A stretch of DNA of 64,000 bases from Bradyrhizobium sp. 190. Its GTDB lineage: Bacteria > Pseudomonadota > Alphaproteobacteria > Rhizobiales > Xanthobacteraceae. Under the pieces are notes generated by a model. That model was not told where the DNA came from. It searched no databases and worked only from the letters and a program-made list of their open reading frames with translations. The DNA is taken from contig NZ_JADPJL010000065.1 in assembly GCF_023073415.1 (NCBI RefSeq), positions 372,001 to 436,000 of the forward strand, given 5' to 3'. This document shows positions 17,613-24,955 of the stretch, one piece after another; positions within the stretch are counted from its first letter, which is position 1; each line of letters opens with the position of its first letter. The position numbers and the translations under genes were made by a program.

Positions 17613-19754
17613 AGAGCTTGCAACCTCAAACGCCTGTTCACCCGGTCTTTCTTCGAGTTGAGGCTTCGGTCCCGTCGTAAGTGTTGGCTTCGACCGGCTA
17701 AGGCCCGCAGCGCGCAGAGTGGCATTGTTCCGCATCCAAGCGTCGTTGACGAGGTCTTGCCATTGAATGACTTCAATCGAACCCCGATACTGGTTCTTGA
17801 GCGGTCGAATGCGCCCCTGTCCGTTCGCAGTCGTCTCCCAATTCGACAACTGCTGGATCAAGTCGCCGCGGATATCGGCCACTACATAACAGTAAAAAAT
17901 GCAATCTGGCGCAACGCGGACACGAGCTTTATCAAAGGCTTCGATCTCTCCCCCTTGTAGTTGCGCGAGATACTTCGTTATTTGGTTTTCGATTTGATCT
18001 TCCGCCTTCTTGTAAGAAGTACGACCCGGCTTTTTGAATTCGACAATCATCATGGTGCGTAGCGGCTCGGAGACATTGACCGAGTCTTGATTGTCCGACT
18101 CTGCAACCCCTAAACCGTAAGCCAAGTCCCAAACAAGAAGGTCCGGACGATCGGCTGACCCTCCATTTGCAAGTATGTCGTCGAGACGTTTGTCTGAGGA
18201 AAATGCGCGCGTGAATGCCAACCTTTCATCGACGATCCATAGCTCGTGTGCACGGCTCTTGATTTCCTTGGGATCATCTCCTCGAATTCCCATCGGGCAG
18301 ATGAAGGAGTGCAGCGTCTTTTCAAGATGATGGTCGTCGTCTTTGCCCTCGCGAGCGCGAATGCGCTTTATCAGCTTCTCCAAAAGCTCGAGGGCGAGTT
18401 TGCGGCGAGCAACATGTTGCGCCAAAGCAAGCTGCTCGGATGCATGAATATTCTTTGCGGCCTCGATCACTGCATCGCTGAAATTTGCAGGAACATCCTC
18501 ATGGTCGAGAGTTGCGATCAGCGCTTGTATTTCTTCCTGCCGGTCTTCTTCCCGTCGAATTTGATACTTTACCAAGCCTGCTGCAAACTCCTCCGGAGTG
18601 GTCGCGTGAAACGGCACCCTCTTGAGTTGGGTCTCATCATCGTCAAAGCCAAAGGTCGGATATCGAGAAATGAAGGATTGATAGCTCTTCTCACGATCTT
18701 TAGCGTAAGCCTTCACCTGCGCAGGCAGGAGAGACTCGCGAACCTTTTCCATGCAGCCACGGGTGATCTGATTTAGGAGCTTTTCGGGCAAATTGAACGC
18801 CGTACGCCCCTCGTTCACGCGCGCATCCAGATACTCGCCGGATACACATCCATGGAAGACCAAGTCGGGAGCAGAATCGCGTTGGAGGTTTGTGACGCCG
18901 AGCAGATTATCGACCTTCCGCGTTTCAACAGTTCGGCCGTTCGCTAGAAGGTGCAGTTGATGCTTACCATCAAGGCCAGTACTGGCTTCGGCGCGACACG
19001 TGAAACCGATGATCGACAAGTTCCCGAAGCCCTTGAGTTCGAAAGGGCCTGTCTCAAGGGGCGTCCCTATCGTGAGATCGGCGATCGCCTGCGGATAAAC
19101 AACATACTCATCGTCGAGGTGGACCGTGATGCTGGGACCATTGCCCATCAAGAAATCAGCGATGAAATGTGCACTGAAATAGCGGAGGAAGGTGTCAGCC
19201 CGTTTCGGAAAGGTTTCGGCATATTCCTCCGTGCGCAGCCCGCGGAGGGTGACCGTTGTGCCGACCTGGGCACCTGTTACCGGCTCATTATCCGCACTCG
19301 GCCTGATTTGCTCGTTGTTGTCCAACACGAAGAAGAACTGGCGCCGCACTAGTTCCTTTTTGAATTCGTAGACGCTTTCGACAACGATTTCCCTGAACGC
19401 GTCCAACCAAAACAGTCGACCGACACCCTTTCCGCCTTTGGCTCTCTTGAAATCCGTGTCGATAGTGCAGAACGCGTCGTATCTCCGCGCATCGAGACCA
19501 ATGCCATTATCGGCTACCACGATCTCAATCAGGTATGGGTCAGCCAGGTTTCTGACCCGTATCGAAATTCGACCGTTCTTAATGTTTTTCCCGAACCGAT
19601 CCTCGACCGCATAGACCGAATTGCTGACTGCCTCAAACAGCGGCTGCAGCCCTTGGGTCGCATTCGAAGGTTTGGGGAGCTTCCGAACTCGGTTTTCAAT
19701 GTTTGGAATAAGTGTGGGCACGGCAGAATCCCGAAGATATGAAAAGCTCACCAT
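17610..19754 (-). CDS. GHKL (HSP90/MORC-like) ATPase with C-terminal PD-(D/E)xK-like domain
   Basis: 714 aa from the ATG at 19754; the frame is open to 19844, but the extra 30 residues look non-coding. The N-terminal GHKL ATPase motifs are clear: 'LFEAVSNSVYAVED' (N-box, E41/N45), 'VADNGIGLD' (82-88) and 'GGKGVGRLFWLDAF' (107-120). The middle ~350 residues include a charged helical part. Near 537-545 'RPDLLVWD' and near 566-575 'MMIVEFKKPG' give a D...ExK arrangement, followed by 'EDQIENQITKYLAQL', as in PD-(D/E)xK nucleases. ATPase-plus-nuclease architectures are typical of anti-phage or conflict proteins. It is convergent with the TM-protein gene and lies in an insert between glmS and glmU. 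The architecture is well supported; the defence role is inferred. Confidence 0.75.
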   Translation of the reverse strand: MVSFSYLRDSAVPTLIPNIENRVRKLPKPSNATQGLQPLFEAVSNSVYAVEDRFGKNIKNGRISIRVRNLADPYLIEIVVADNGIGLDARRYDAFCTIDTDFKRAKGGKGVGRLFWLDAFREIVVESVYEFKKELVRRQFFFVLDNNEQIRPSADNEPVTGAQVGTTVTLRGLRTEEYAETFPKRADTFLRYFSAHFIADFLMGNGPSITVHLDDEYVVYPQAIADLTIGTPLETGPFELKGFGNLSIIGFTCRAEASTGLDGKHQLHLLANGRTVETRKVDNLLGVTNLQRDSAPDLVFHGCVSGEYLDARVNEGRTAFNLPEKLLNQITRGCMEKVRESLLPAQVKAYAKDREKSYQSFISRYPTFGFDDDETQLKRVPFHATTPEEFAAGLVKYQIRREEDRQEEIQALIATLDHEDVPANFSDAVIEAAKNIHASEQLALAQHVARRKLALELLEKLIKRIRAREGKDDDHHLEKTLHSFICPMGIRGDDPKEIKSRAHELWIVDERLAFTRAFSSDKRLDDILANGGSADRPDLLVWDLAYGLGVAESDNQDSVNVSEPLRTMMIVEFKKPGRTSYKKAEDQIENQITKYLAQLQGGEIEAFDKARVRVAPDCIFYCYVVADIRGDLIQQLSNWETTANGQGRIRPLKNQYRGSIEVIQWQDLVNDAWMRNNATLRAAGLSRSKPTLTTGPKPQLEERPGEQAFEVASS

Positions 19755-19869
19755 GCCTGTCACAGGTTGTATTGTAAACACCGCCTGACACGGTGGTTGC
19801 CGGCACAACAGCGGTGGCGGGACCGCACAAAGTCGATCCCCCACTGAGCAAGTCTTTCAAGCTCTGCGC

Positions 19870-20280
19870 CTACCCCTCTTTCTCCGCCTTCGCCCGCATC
19901 TTCATCTCGCGGTAGCGCGCCGCGCCGCCCTCGCGGTTGCTCTACGGGCTGCGTTCCACCGCCATCGCATCATCAGGCACGTCCTTGGTGATGACGTAGC
20001 CCGAGCCGATATACGCTCCGTTGCCGATTTTCACCGGCGCCACCAGCGAGGAGTTGGTGCCGACGAAAGCACCTCGCCGATCAGCGTCTTGTGCTTGGAG
20101 AAGCCGTCATAGTTGCAGGTAATGGTGCCGGCGCCGAGATTGGTGTTGGCGCCGACATGGGCGTCGCCAACATAGGAGAGATGGTTGACCTTGGCGCCCG
20201 CCTCTAACGTCGCGGCCTTAGTCTCGACAAAGCGCCCGAGCTTCGCCGTCGCCAAGCGAGGCACCCGGGCGCATGCGCGC
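19870..20280 (-). pseudogene. Displaced 3' fragment of glmU
   Basis: About 410 bp clearly homologous, on the same strand, to the last ~410 bp of the intact glmU (24956-25366), roughly 90% identical by eye. Shared blocks include GGCACGTCCTTGGTGATGAC and GATGGTTGACCTTGGCGCCC. It carries an indel around 20068-20080 and a different stop, so it is not functional. Homology stops at a REP-like repeat at 20276. I infer either that an element integrated at the glmU 3' end, carrying its own replacement 3' end, or that recombination with a related strain occurred. Confidence 0.88.
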
Positions 20281-20345
20281 AGCGATATGCGGGGGTAAAC
20301 CACAATCCCGGAGTCGCTGCGCTCATCCAGGCTGCGCTTGCATGG
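20276..20345. repeat. REP-like repeat, copy 2
   Basis: Contains GCGATATGCGGGGGTAAACC and TCGCTGCGCTCATCCAGGC, matching copy 1 at 17533-17612 in the same orientation. It marks the exact end of the glmU fragment. Confidence 0.65.
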
Positions 20346-20542
20346 ATTGAGCTTCCGGCCAAGGTCCGCTTTTGGACTCACAGCGCACATTCAAGTTCCG
20401 CCTGTCTCATATCTGCCGCACTCGCTCGAACGTGACCGCCCCTGCCGCACTGTCGGCGCATTCGGACATTCATGCTCACGGCGCGGCTGAGGGGGGCGTG
20501 GCTGACTGCCCTGCTTTCTCTAACGTAAGAGGAAAACGTACT

Positions 20543-20734
20543 GTGAAGAAGATCGTGATTGTAGCGGGTGCGACGCTTGCCCTGGTGACTGCGGCTGGTG
20601 CTGCCGACATCCCGCGCAGAGAGCCCGTCTATCAGACGGCCCAGATCGGCAAGATGCCGATTGGCAAGACCCCAATCGGGAAGACCCCGGTCGGCAAGAC
20701 GCCCGTCGCACCGCGGCCCTATGCGCGATATTGA
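20543..20734 (+). CDS. Small secreted protein with tandem IGK(T/M)P repeats
   Basis: 63 aa from the GTG at 20543, preceded by AGAGG at 20528-20532. An N-terminal signal peptide ('KKIVIVAGATLALVTAAGAA') is followed by a short mature region holding four near-repeats of GK-x-P-(I/V) between residues ~40 and 55 and ending 'APRPYARY'. I prefer this short start over a longer frame from 20372. No known family. It precedes another secreted protein on the same strand. Confidence 0.6.
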   Translation: MKKIVIVAGATLALVTAAGAADIPRREPVYQTAQIGKMPIGKTPIGKTPVGKTPVAPRPYARY

Positions 20735-20786
20735 TTCAGATCCTCGTTGATTCTGAGCCTTATCGTCGACAGTTGAAGGGCGAACC

Positions 20787-21488
20787 GTGGCAATCAGGCC
20801 GAAGAGATCAGGACTATGCTTAGCTGCGGGACTCGCTGTCCTGCTCCAGTGCGTAATCCATCCAGCTTCGGCACGCGAGATTGACATTCTCGCTGGCCTG
20901 GAACGTCTCATTTCCCCCAAACAGGAAGTCGACAAGCGCGCCGCCAACGCGAACGCGCTTGTTTCCCGTGAGGCGTTCACTGAATCGAAACCGGCGCCAC
21001 AGTCGACCCGAAAGCCGGCATCGGGATCAGCAAAGGGCCCGTACTACGTCGATTTCAGAGCCAGAACGGCGGCGAGCTGGGGACATGCTTTCGTCTGGTT
21101 CGGGAAGACAAGCGAGCGAGCCGTTGAAGTCGCGGGCCTTACCCCTGCCGGAGACAACGTACCTTATGTGCTCGGTCATCTGATCTGGGTGCCGTCCGAG
21201 ACCAAGGCAAGCTATGGCGATCTGGATCCGCAGTACCTGACCGCCAGCTACCGCGTTTACTTGAGTGAGCCGGACGCAAAAAGAGTTTTCGCATACATCA
21301 AGAAATTGCAGGCGAGTTCACCGGTCTGGAACGCCGAAACAACCAACTGCACCGCGTTCATCGGCAGCATCGCAGAGTTCATGGGATTGAAAGTCCCTCA
21401 TCGCTGGCAGCGTCCTGAGAACTATGTCAACAATCTCAAGGCGATGAATGACGGGCGCCAGATGATCCGCCTGTCGTCAGAGCAATAG
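20787..21488 (+). CDS. Secreted protein, possible papain-like/DUF4105-like fold
   Basis: 233 aa, GTG start at 20787. The signal peptide ends near 'HPASA'. The mature part has a His in 'ASWGHAFVWFGK' (about residue 100) and a Cys in 'TTNCTAFIGSIAEFMG' (near 190). Paired HxF and NC-x-x-F motifs occur in permuted papain-like and DUF4105-type envelope proteins, so a cysteine-peptidase or amidase-like fold is possible. That is a weak motif-level inference. It follows the small repeat protein by 52 bp. Confidence 0.6.
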   Translation: MAIRPKRSGLCLAAGLAVLLQCVIHPASAREIDILAGLERLISPKQEVDKRAANANALVSREAFTESKPAPQSTRKPASGSAKGPYYVDFRARTAASWGHAFVWFGKTSERAVEVAGLTPAGDNVPYVLGHLIWVPSETKASYGDLDPQYLTASYRVYLSEPDAKRVFAYIKKLQASSPVWNAETTNCTAFIGSIAEFMGLKVPHRWQRPENYVNNLKAMNDGRQMIRLSSEQ

Positions 21489-21495
21489 CTCGGGT

Positions 21496-21629
21496 CTCCG
21501 TGCCCCGGACGCAGCGCAGCACGCAGTGATGCGCTGCAGAGCCGGGGCCTATCTCACGAGCGCAGCGTGACCCATGGGTCCCGGCACAGCGGAGCAGCGC
21601 TACGCGCCGCACCGCGTCCGGGACACGAG
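21496..21629. repeat. Intergenic palindromic repeat (GTGCCCCGGACGCAGCG type)
   Basis: The left arm CTCCGTGCCCCGGACGCAG is mirrored at the right by CGCGTCCGGGACACGAG, with inner inverted segments GAGCCGGGGCC and GGGTCCCGGC. It lies between the secreted-protein gene and the TetR gene. Confidence 0.7.
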
Positions 21630-21718
21630 TTAGTCGGCCCGCCACCCGATGTGTTTCGCGAAAGCTCAACCCATCCTGCGCACTCAGCATCTGCCGTAGA
21701 GCGGCCACTTGCGATTTA

Positions 21719-21734
21719 AAGACCGCTTGGTCTA
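21719..21734. promoter_or_regulatory. TetR/NemR-type operator upstream of the TetR gene
   Basis: AAGACCGCTTGGTCTA is a near-perfect dyad of AGACC-N4-GGTCT. It matches the published NemR box form TAGACC-N4-GGTCTA at 15 of 16 positions. It ends 10 bp before the preferred TetR start, consistent with autorepression. Confidence 0.6.
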
Positions 21735-21744
21735 TATATCATCA

Positions 21745-22359
21745 ATGAGCCATCGAACCCCAGTGCAGTTGCCCCGTGGCCGCCCGCGAAGTTTTGACGT
21801 GGAAGCCGCTGTCGAACGCGCGATGGGTGTGTTCTGGTCGCGCGGCTATCACGCCACGGCGCTGCCGGACCTTCTTCGCGCGACGAAGCTCTCGCGTGGC
21901 AGCCTTTACGCCGCTTTCGGTGATAAGCACTCGCTCTTCTTGCGTGCGCTTGATCGCTACATTGCCGATGCCCTGACCCGGATGGATATCGAACTCGACC
22001 CCCGCGGAGAGCCGGTCGACGGCCTGCGGGCCTACCTTGCCGGCTATGTTGACCGCACGACCGGTGCCAAGGGTCGACGCGGATGCCTGCTGGTGGCCAC
22101 AGCCATGGAACTGGCTGGCCAGGATGCTGAAGTTGGTCGCCGCATCGCGAGCTTTTTCAAGGCCATGGAGACCAGGGTGGCGGATGCACTTTCCCGTGCG
22201 AAGACGGCGGACAAGCTGGCCGATGGCGTTGAGCCTTCGAGTGCCGCCCGAATTCTCGTCTGTTTCGTTGAGGGGCTGCGCGTGGTCGGAAAAACGGCGC
22301 CGACACGGATCACATCGCAAGCCACCGCTGACGCGCTTCTCGATCGCTTCATCAGGTAA
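21745..22359 (+). CDS. TetR family transcriptional regulator
   Basis: 204 aa from the ATG at 21745, which places the operator just upstream rather than inside the gene. N-terminal HTH with 'RGRPRSFDVEAAVERAMGVF' and recognition segment 'LSRGSLYAAFGDKHSLF', the pattern of the NemR/AcuR-like branch that often senses electrophiles. 'GRRGCLLVATAMELA' carries a Cys (near residue 114) at the place seen in that branch ('xxGCLLxxxxxE'). It is followed by an EamA transporter gene, probably its target. Confidence 0.88.
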   Translation: MSHRTPVQLPRGRPRSFDVEAAVERAMGVFWSRGYHATALPDLLRATKLSRGSLYAAFGDKHSLFLRALDRYIADALTRMDIELDPRGEPVDGLRAYLAGYVDRTTGAKGRRGCLLVATAMELAGQDAEVGRRIASFFKAMETRVADALSRAKTADKLADGVEPSSAARILVCFVEGLRVVGKTAPTRITSQATADALLDRFIR

Positions 22360-22417
22360 ACAACCCGTATTAGCTAAACAACCCTTGGACGCCCCCCTCT
22401 ATTGGCGCGCCGATATT

Positions 22418-22433
22418 TGGACTGATTGGTCTT
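22418..22433. promoter_or_regulatory. Possible second TetR half-operator before the transporter
   Basis: TGGACTGATTGGTCTT keeps the right half GGTCT and the N4 spacing of the upstream operator, with a poorer left half. It lies 14 bp before the transporter ATG. Weak on its own; the pairing with the operator at 21719 makes it worth listing. Confidence 0.35.
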
Positions 22434-22446
22434 GAAAGAAGATACC

Positions 22447-23307
22447 ATGTCTGCCATTCAGATCGTCTGCGCGGTGGCCGTTCCCCTGCTCTGGGGTTAT
22501 CAGTTCGTGGCCATCAAAGTGGGCGTTACGGAGTTTCCGCCGCTGTTCTTCCTCGCGCTGCGCTTCCTGGCCATCGCGCTGCTGCTCGTTCCGTTCGTCA
22601 AAAGGCCCGCGCGTCAACAGTTCGGCGCTATCGCGGCTATTTCGATTTTCCTTGGCGGACTGAACTTCGGGCTGTTCTATGTTGGCCTTGGGCTCGGCTC
22701 GGGAAGCATGTCGGCCGTCGCCTATCAACTCGCCACGCCCTTCACCGTCCTGTTAGCCTGGCCGCTGCTCGCGGAGAGGCCGTCTCTCGCCACGTCCGCC
22801 GGCGTGGTGATTGCATTCGTCGGCGTGGTCGTGTTGGCAGCGGAGCCTGGCCTGTCGGCAAACGCGCTTCCGCTATTGCTTGTGGTCGGGGCAGCCTTCG
22901 CATTCGCGGTGTCCAACGTCCTGACGAAACGCTACGGCCCTTTTGATCCCCTGATGTTGATGGGATGGTCGTCGCTGCTCACGGTGCCGCAGGTCATGTT
23001 GATGTCGTTGCTCCTTGAGTGTGGACAACTGGCGAGCCTTGTCACGGCGGATGAACGTGGTTGGCTGGCCCTCGCCTACACGATTTTCATCGGAGGGATT
23101 GTCGGGTTTGGCCTTTGGTTCTGGCTGATCGCCCGCTGCTCCATGGGCCGCGTCGCCCCCTTCGGTCTGCTGCTTCCGGTATTCGCCTTGATTTCGAGCG
23201 TGTTGTTCCTCGGTGACCGCATCACCCCGAAGTTGATTGTCGGTGGGCTGCTCGCGATATCAGGCGTCGCCATTACACAAGCCAGACCAAGCGCTCGACC
23301 AGTTTGA
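22447..23307 (+). CDS. EamA/DMT family transporter
   Basis: 286 aa from the ATG at 22447 (AAGAAGA just upstream; the frame opens at a TTG at 22426). About ten TM helices in two EamA repeats: first 'AVAVPLLWGYQFVAIKVG', second beginning near 'LVVGAAFAFAVSNVLTKRYG'. This family exports metabolites, amino acids or toxic compounds; the substrate cannot be read. The neighbouring TetR gene with its operator suggests inducible efflux. Confidence 0.88.
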   Translation: MSAIQIVCAVAVPLLWGYQFVAIKVGVTEFPPLFFLALRFLAIALLLVPFVKRPARQQFGAIAAISIFLGGLNFGLFYVGLGLGSGSMSAVAYQLATPFTVLLAWPLLAERPSLATSAGVVIAFVGVVVLAAEPGLSANALPLLLVVGAAFAFAVSNVLTKRYGPFDPLMLMGWSSLLTVPQVMLMSLLLECGQLASLVTADERGWLALAYTIFIGGIVGFGLWFWLIARCSMGRVAPFGLLLPVFALISSVLFLGDRITPKLIVGGLLAISGVAITQARPSARPV

Positions 23308-23385
23308 ACCCGGATCGAACCAAATCTGCCGCCGTACCGACCAATCAACGCACCCAGCAGGACGCCCCTGGCGAGGACCCGGCAC

Positions 23386-23498
23386 AACAGCTGGCTTGAA
23401 AACCGCTATGAGTCCTACGCCGGAATTACGCCAAGGCGATCGAGTTGGCCGACGCGGAGAAGATCAAGGGCAAGATCGCCCGAGGGCTGGTAAAATGA
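23386..23498 (+). pseudogene. Possible frameshifted C-terminal gene remnant
   Basis: One frame reads 'NSWLENRYESYA'. After a shift, another continues 'NYAKAIELADAEKIKG' and ends 'IARGLVK' at a TGA. Together they look like the C-terminus of a small helical protein. No family recognised; it could be chance. Confidence 0.25.
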
Positions 23499-23552
23499 GG
23501 CGCCCGGCGGCGTGGTGACGACGCGATGCCACGTGCGCTAACTCCGCCTGGT

Positions 23553-24197
23553 TTACTGCCGCGCAATGCTCTCTTCGCGCGACGTCGTTCGCTTTCTCCA
23601 CACCCGTAGATCAGCCATGACTTTTACGCTCGCCGCGAGGACCAGCGCGCAAAGCGCCGCCTTCGAGATCGTCTCCATCGTTCCCTCGATCAGCATGGCA
23701 TGGACCACACTCCCTGCGACGATGATGATCGCGAGAGGCATATGGACGATACGCCACGTTTGCGCTCGCAGTCCCAATCGCCGGCGGAGTGCAGCTAAAG
23801 CTGCGACGGCGAAGATTGCCCACATGGCGATCACACCCCAGGGGGAAAACGGCGTCGGCGATACGAAGAGAAGCGCGTCAATCATATCAGGCGGACTGGT
23901 GATCCAAAGGCCCCCAACGTGGACCACCACCGCCACGACCAGCGCGCCTCCGATCCAGTGATGTATACGCCGTCCGCGATAGGCCGACAGTCCCGACAAG
24001 TATCCGCCAATCAGCAGAGGTTGAACGAGCACAAGACCCAGTGCGATGATCCCAGCGAAACAGGCCAGTATGTAGACTGGATCGCGCCATGCCAGCAGCG
24101 GGCTCGTCCCTGCCGCGGCGATCGGCACGCAAATGGCTGACGCAAGGGCGAGCCAGATCAGGGTGACCCGGGCCAATCTCCAGCCCTTCGTTCGCAA
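23553..24197 (-). CDS. Ferric reductase-like transmembrane protein
   Basis: 214 aa, six TM helices. Paired His residues suit heme ligation: 'IHHWIGGALVVAVVVHV' (near 79-95) and 'WRIVHMPLAIIIVAGSVVHA' (near 148-165), the pattern of ferric-reductase-like or MsrQ-like b-type cytochromes. No flavin domain is present, so electrons must come from or go to a partner. The start is TTG at 24197, 5 bp after the upstream gene's stop, which implies translational coupling. Probable operon with the intradiol-like gene. Confidence 0.82.
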   Translation of the reverse strand: MRTKGWRLARVTLIWLALASAICVPIAAAGTSPLLAWRDPVYILACFAGIIALGLVLVQPLLIGGYLSGLSAYRGRRIHHWIGGALVVAVVVHVGGLWITSPPDMIDALLFVSPTPFSPWGVIAMWAIFAVAALAALRRRLGLRAQTWRIVHMPLAIIIVAGSVVHAMLIEGTMETISKAALCALVLAASVKVMADLRVWRKRTTSREESIARQ

Positions 24198-24202
24198 CTC
24201 GG

Positions 24203-24691
24203 TCAGACCGGCTGCAGGACGAAATGCGCCTCCAGACTGGTATCCTTTGCGCTCCGCATCACGGGACGCAGAAAGACGGTTTTGAATTCACCGCTGTCAT
24301 AGGCGAGATGACCATGCGGTTGGCCAAAGATGGGAATAATCTGCGGCATCTCGAGACGGAACGCCCCGTTCTTGTCGGTGAGCGTGGCTCCATGACTTTG
24401 CGGCTCATGCTCCCGACCTTCGGTCGTGTGCGCCCAAATCTGGATGCGCTGGCCGGCAAGCGGAGCCCCGTCGCCTGCGCGGCGCACCGTGCCACTCATC
24501 CAGAAGCCACCCTTGCCGATCCGATCCACGGTCGGCGCGCCCTTGAAGTAGTTGTTGGCCCCGCCCGGCATCGAAGCGGTCGGCACGACGCCTTGCGCGC
24601 GGGCGGGCAACAGGAGCCCGGAAACCCCGGTTGCCAGAACGCAGCCGCCAGCAGCGAGAAGGTTCCGGCGATTGAGTAGGACGGTGGTCAT
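24203..24691 (-). CDS. Tat-exported intradiol dioxygenase-like protein
   Basis: 162 aa from the ATG at 24691, with AGGAGG about 6 bp upstream (24698-24703). The N-terminus 'LNRRNLLAAGGCVLATGV' is a Tat-type signal with RR. The mature part resembles the intradiol ring-cleavage dioxygenase C-terminal core: 'GKGGFWMSGTVRRAGDGAP', 'RIQIWAHTTEGREHEP', 'GAFRLEMPQIIP', 'GQPHGHLAY'. The family uses Fe(III) with two Tyr and two His; only some ligand candidates are visible, so catalytic status is uncertain. It shares an operon with a b-type cytochrome-like protein. Confidence 0.72.
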   Translation of the reverse strand: MTTVLLNRRNLLAAGGCVLATGVSGLLLPARAQGVVPTASMPGGANNYFKGAPTVDRIGKGGFWMSGTVRRAGDGAPLAGQRIQIWAHTTEGREHEPQSHGATLTDKNGAFRLEMPQIIPIFGQPHGHLAYDSGEFKTVFLRPVMRSAKDTSLEAHFVLQPV

Positions 24692-24955
24692 GTAGATCCC
24701 TCCTGGCGAGCGTGCCGTTGCTCCGAGGGTACAACAACAAGCGCGAGACGCCCAGTTGAGGGAGGCGAAGAGCGCGACAGGTCGCAATGTTGTGAACGGG
24801 TGTGCCGGCCGCTCGACCAGCGTCTTTCACGAGGCTTACTCAGAAGCGTCCCATGCACGCACCGTCGTTCCACGGCATCAATGCCTGCAACAGATGGTTG
24901 GAGACGGTTAGAGCATTGCCGAGCGGTCGTCGGGAACGCCTAACAAGCCCTACGC

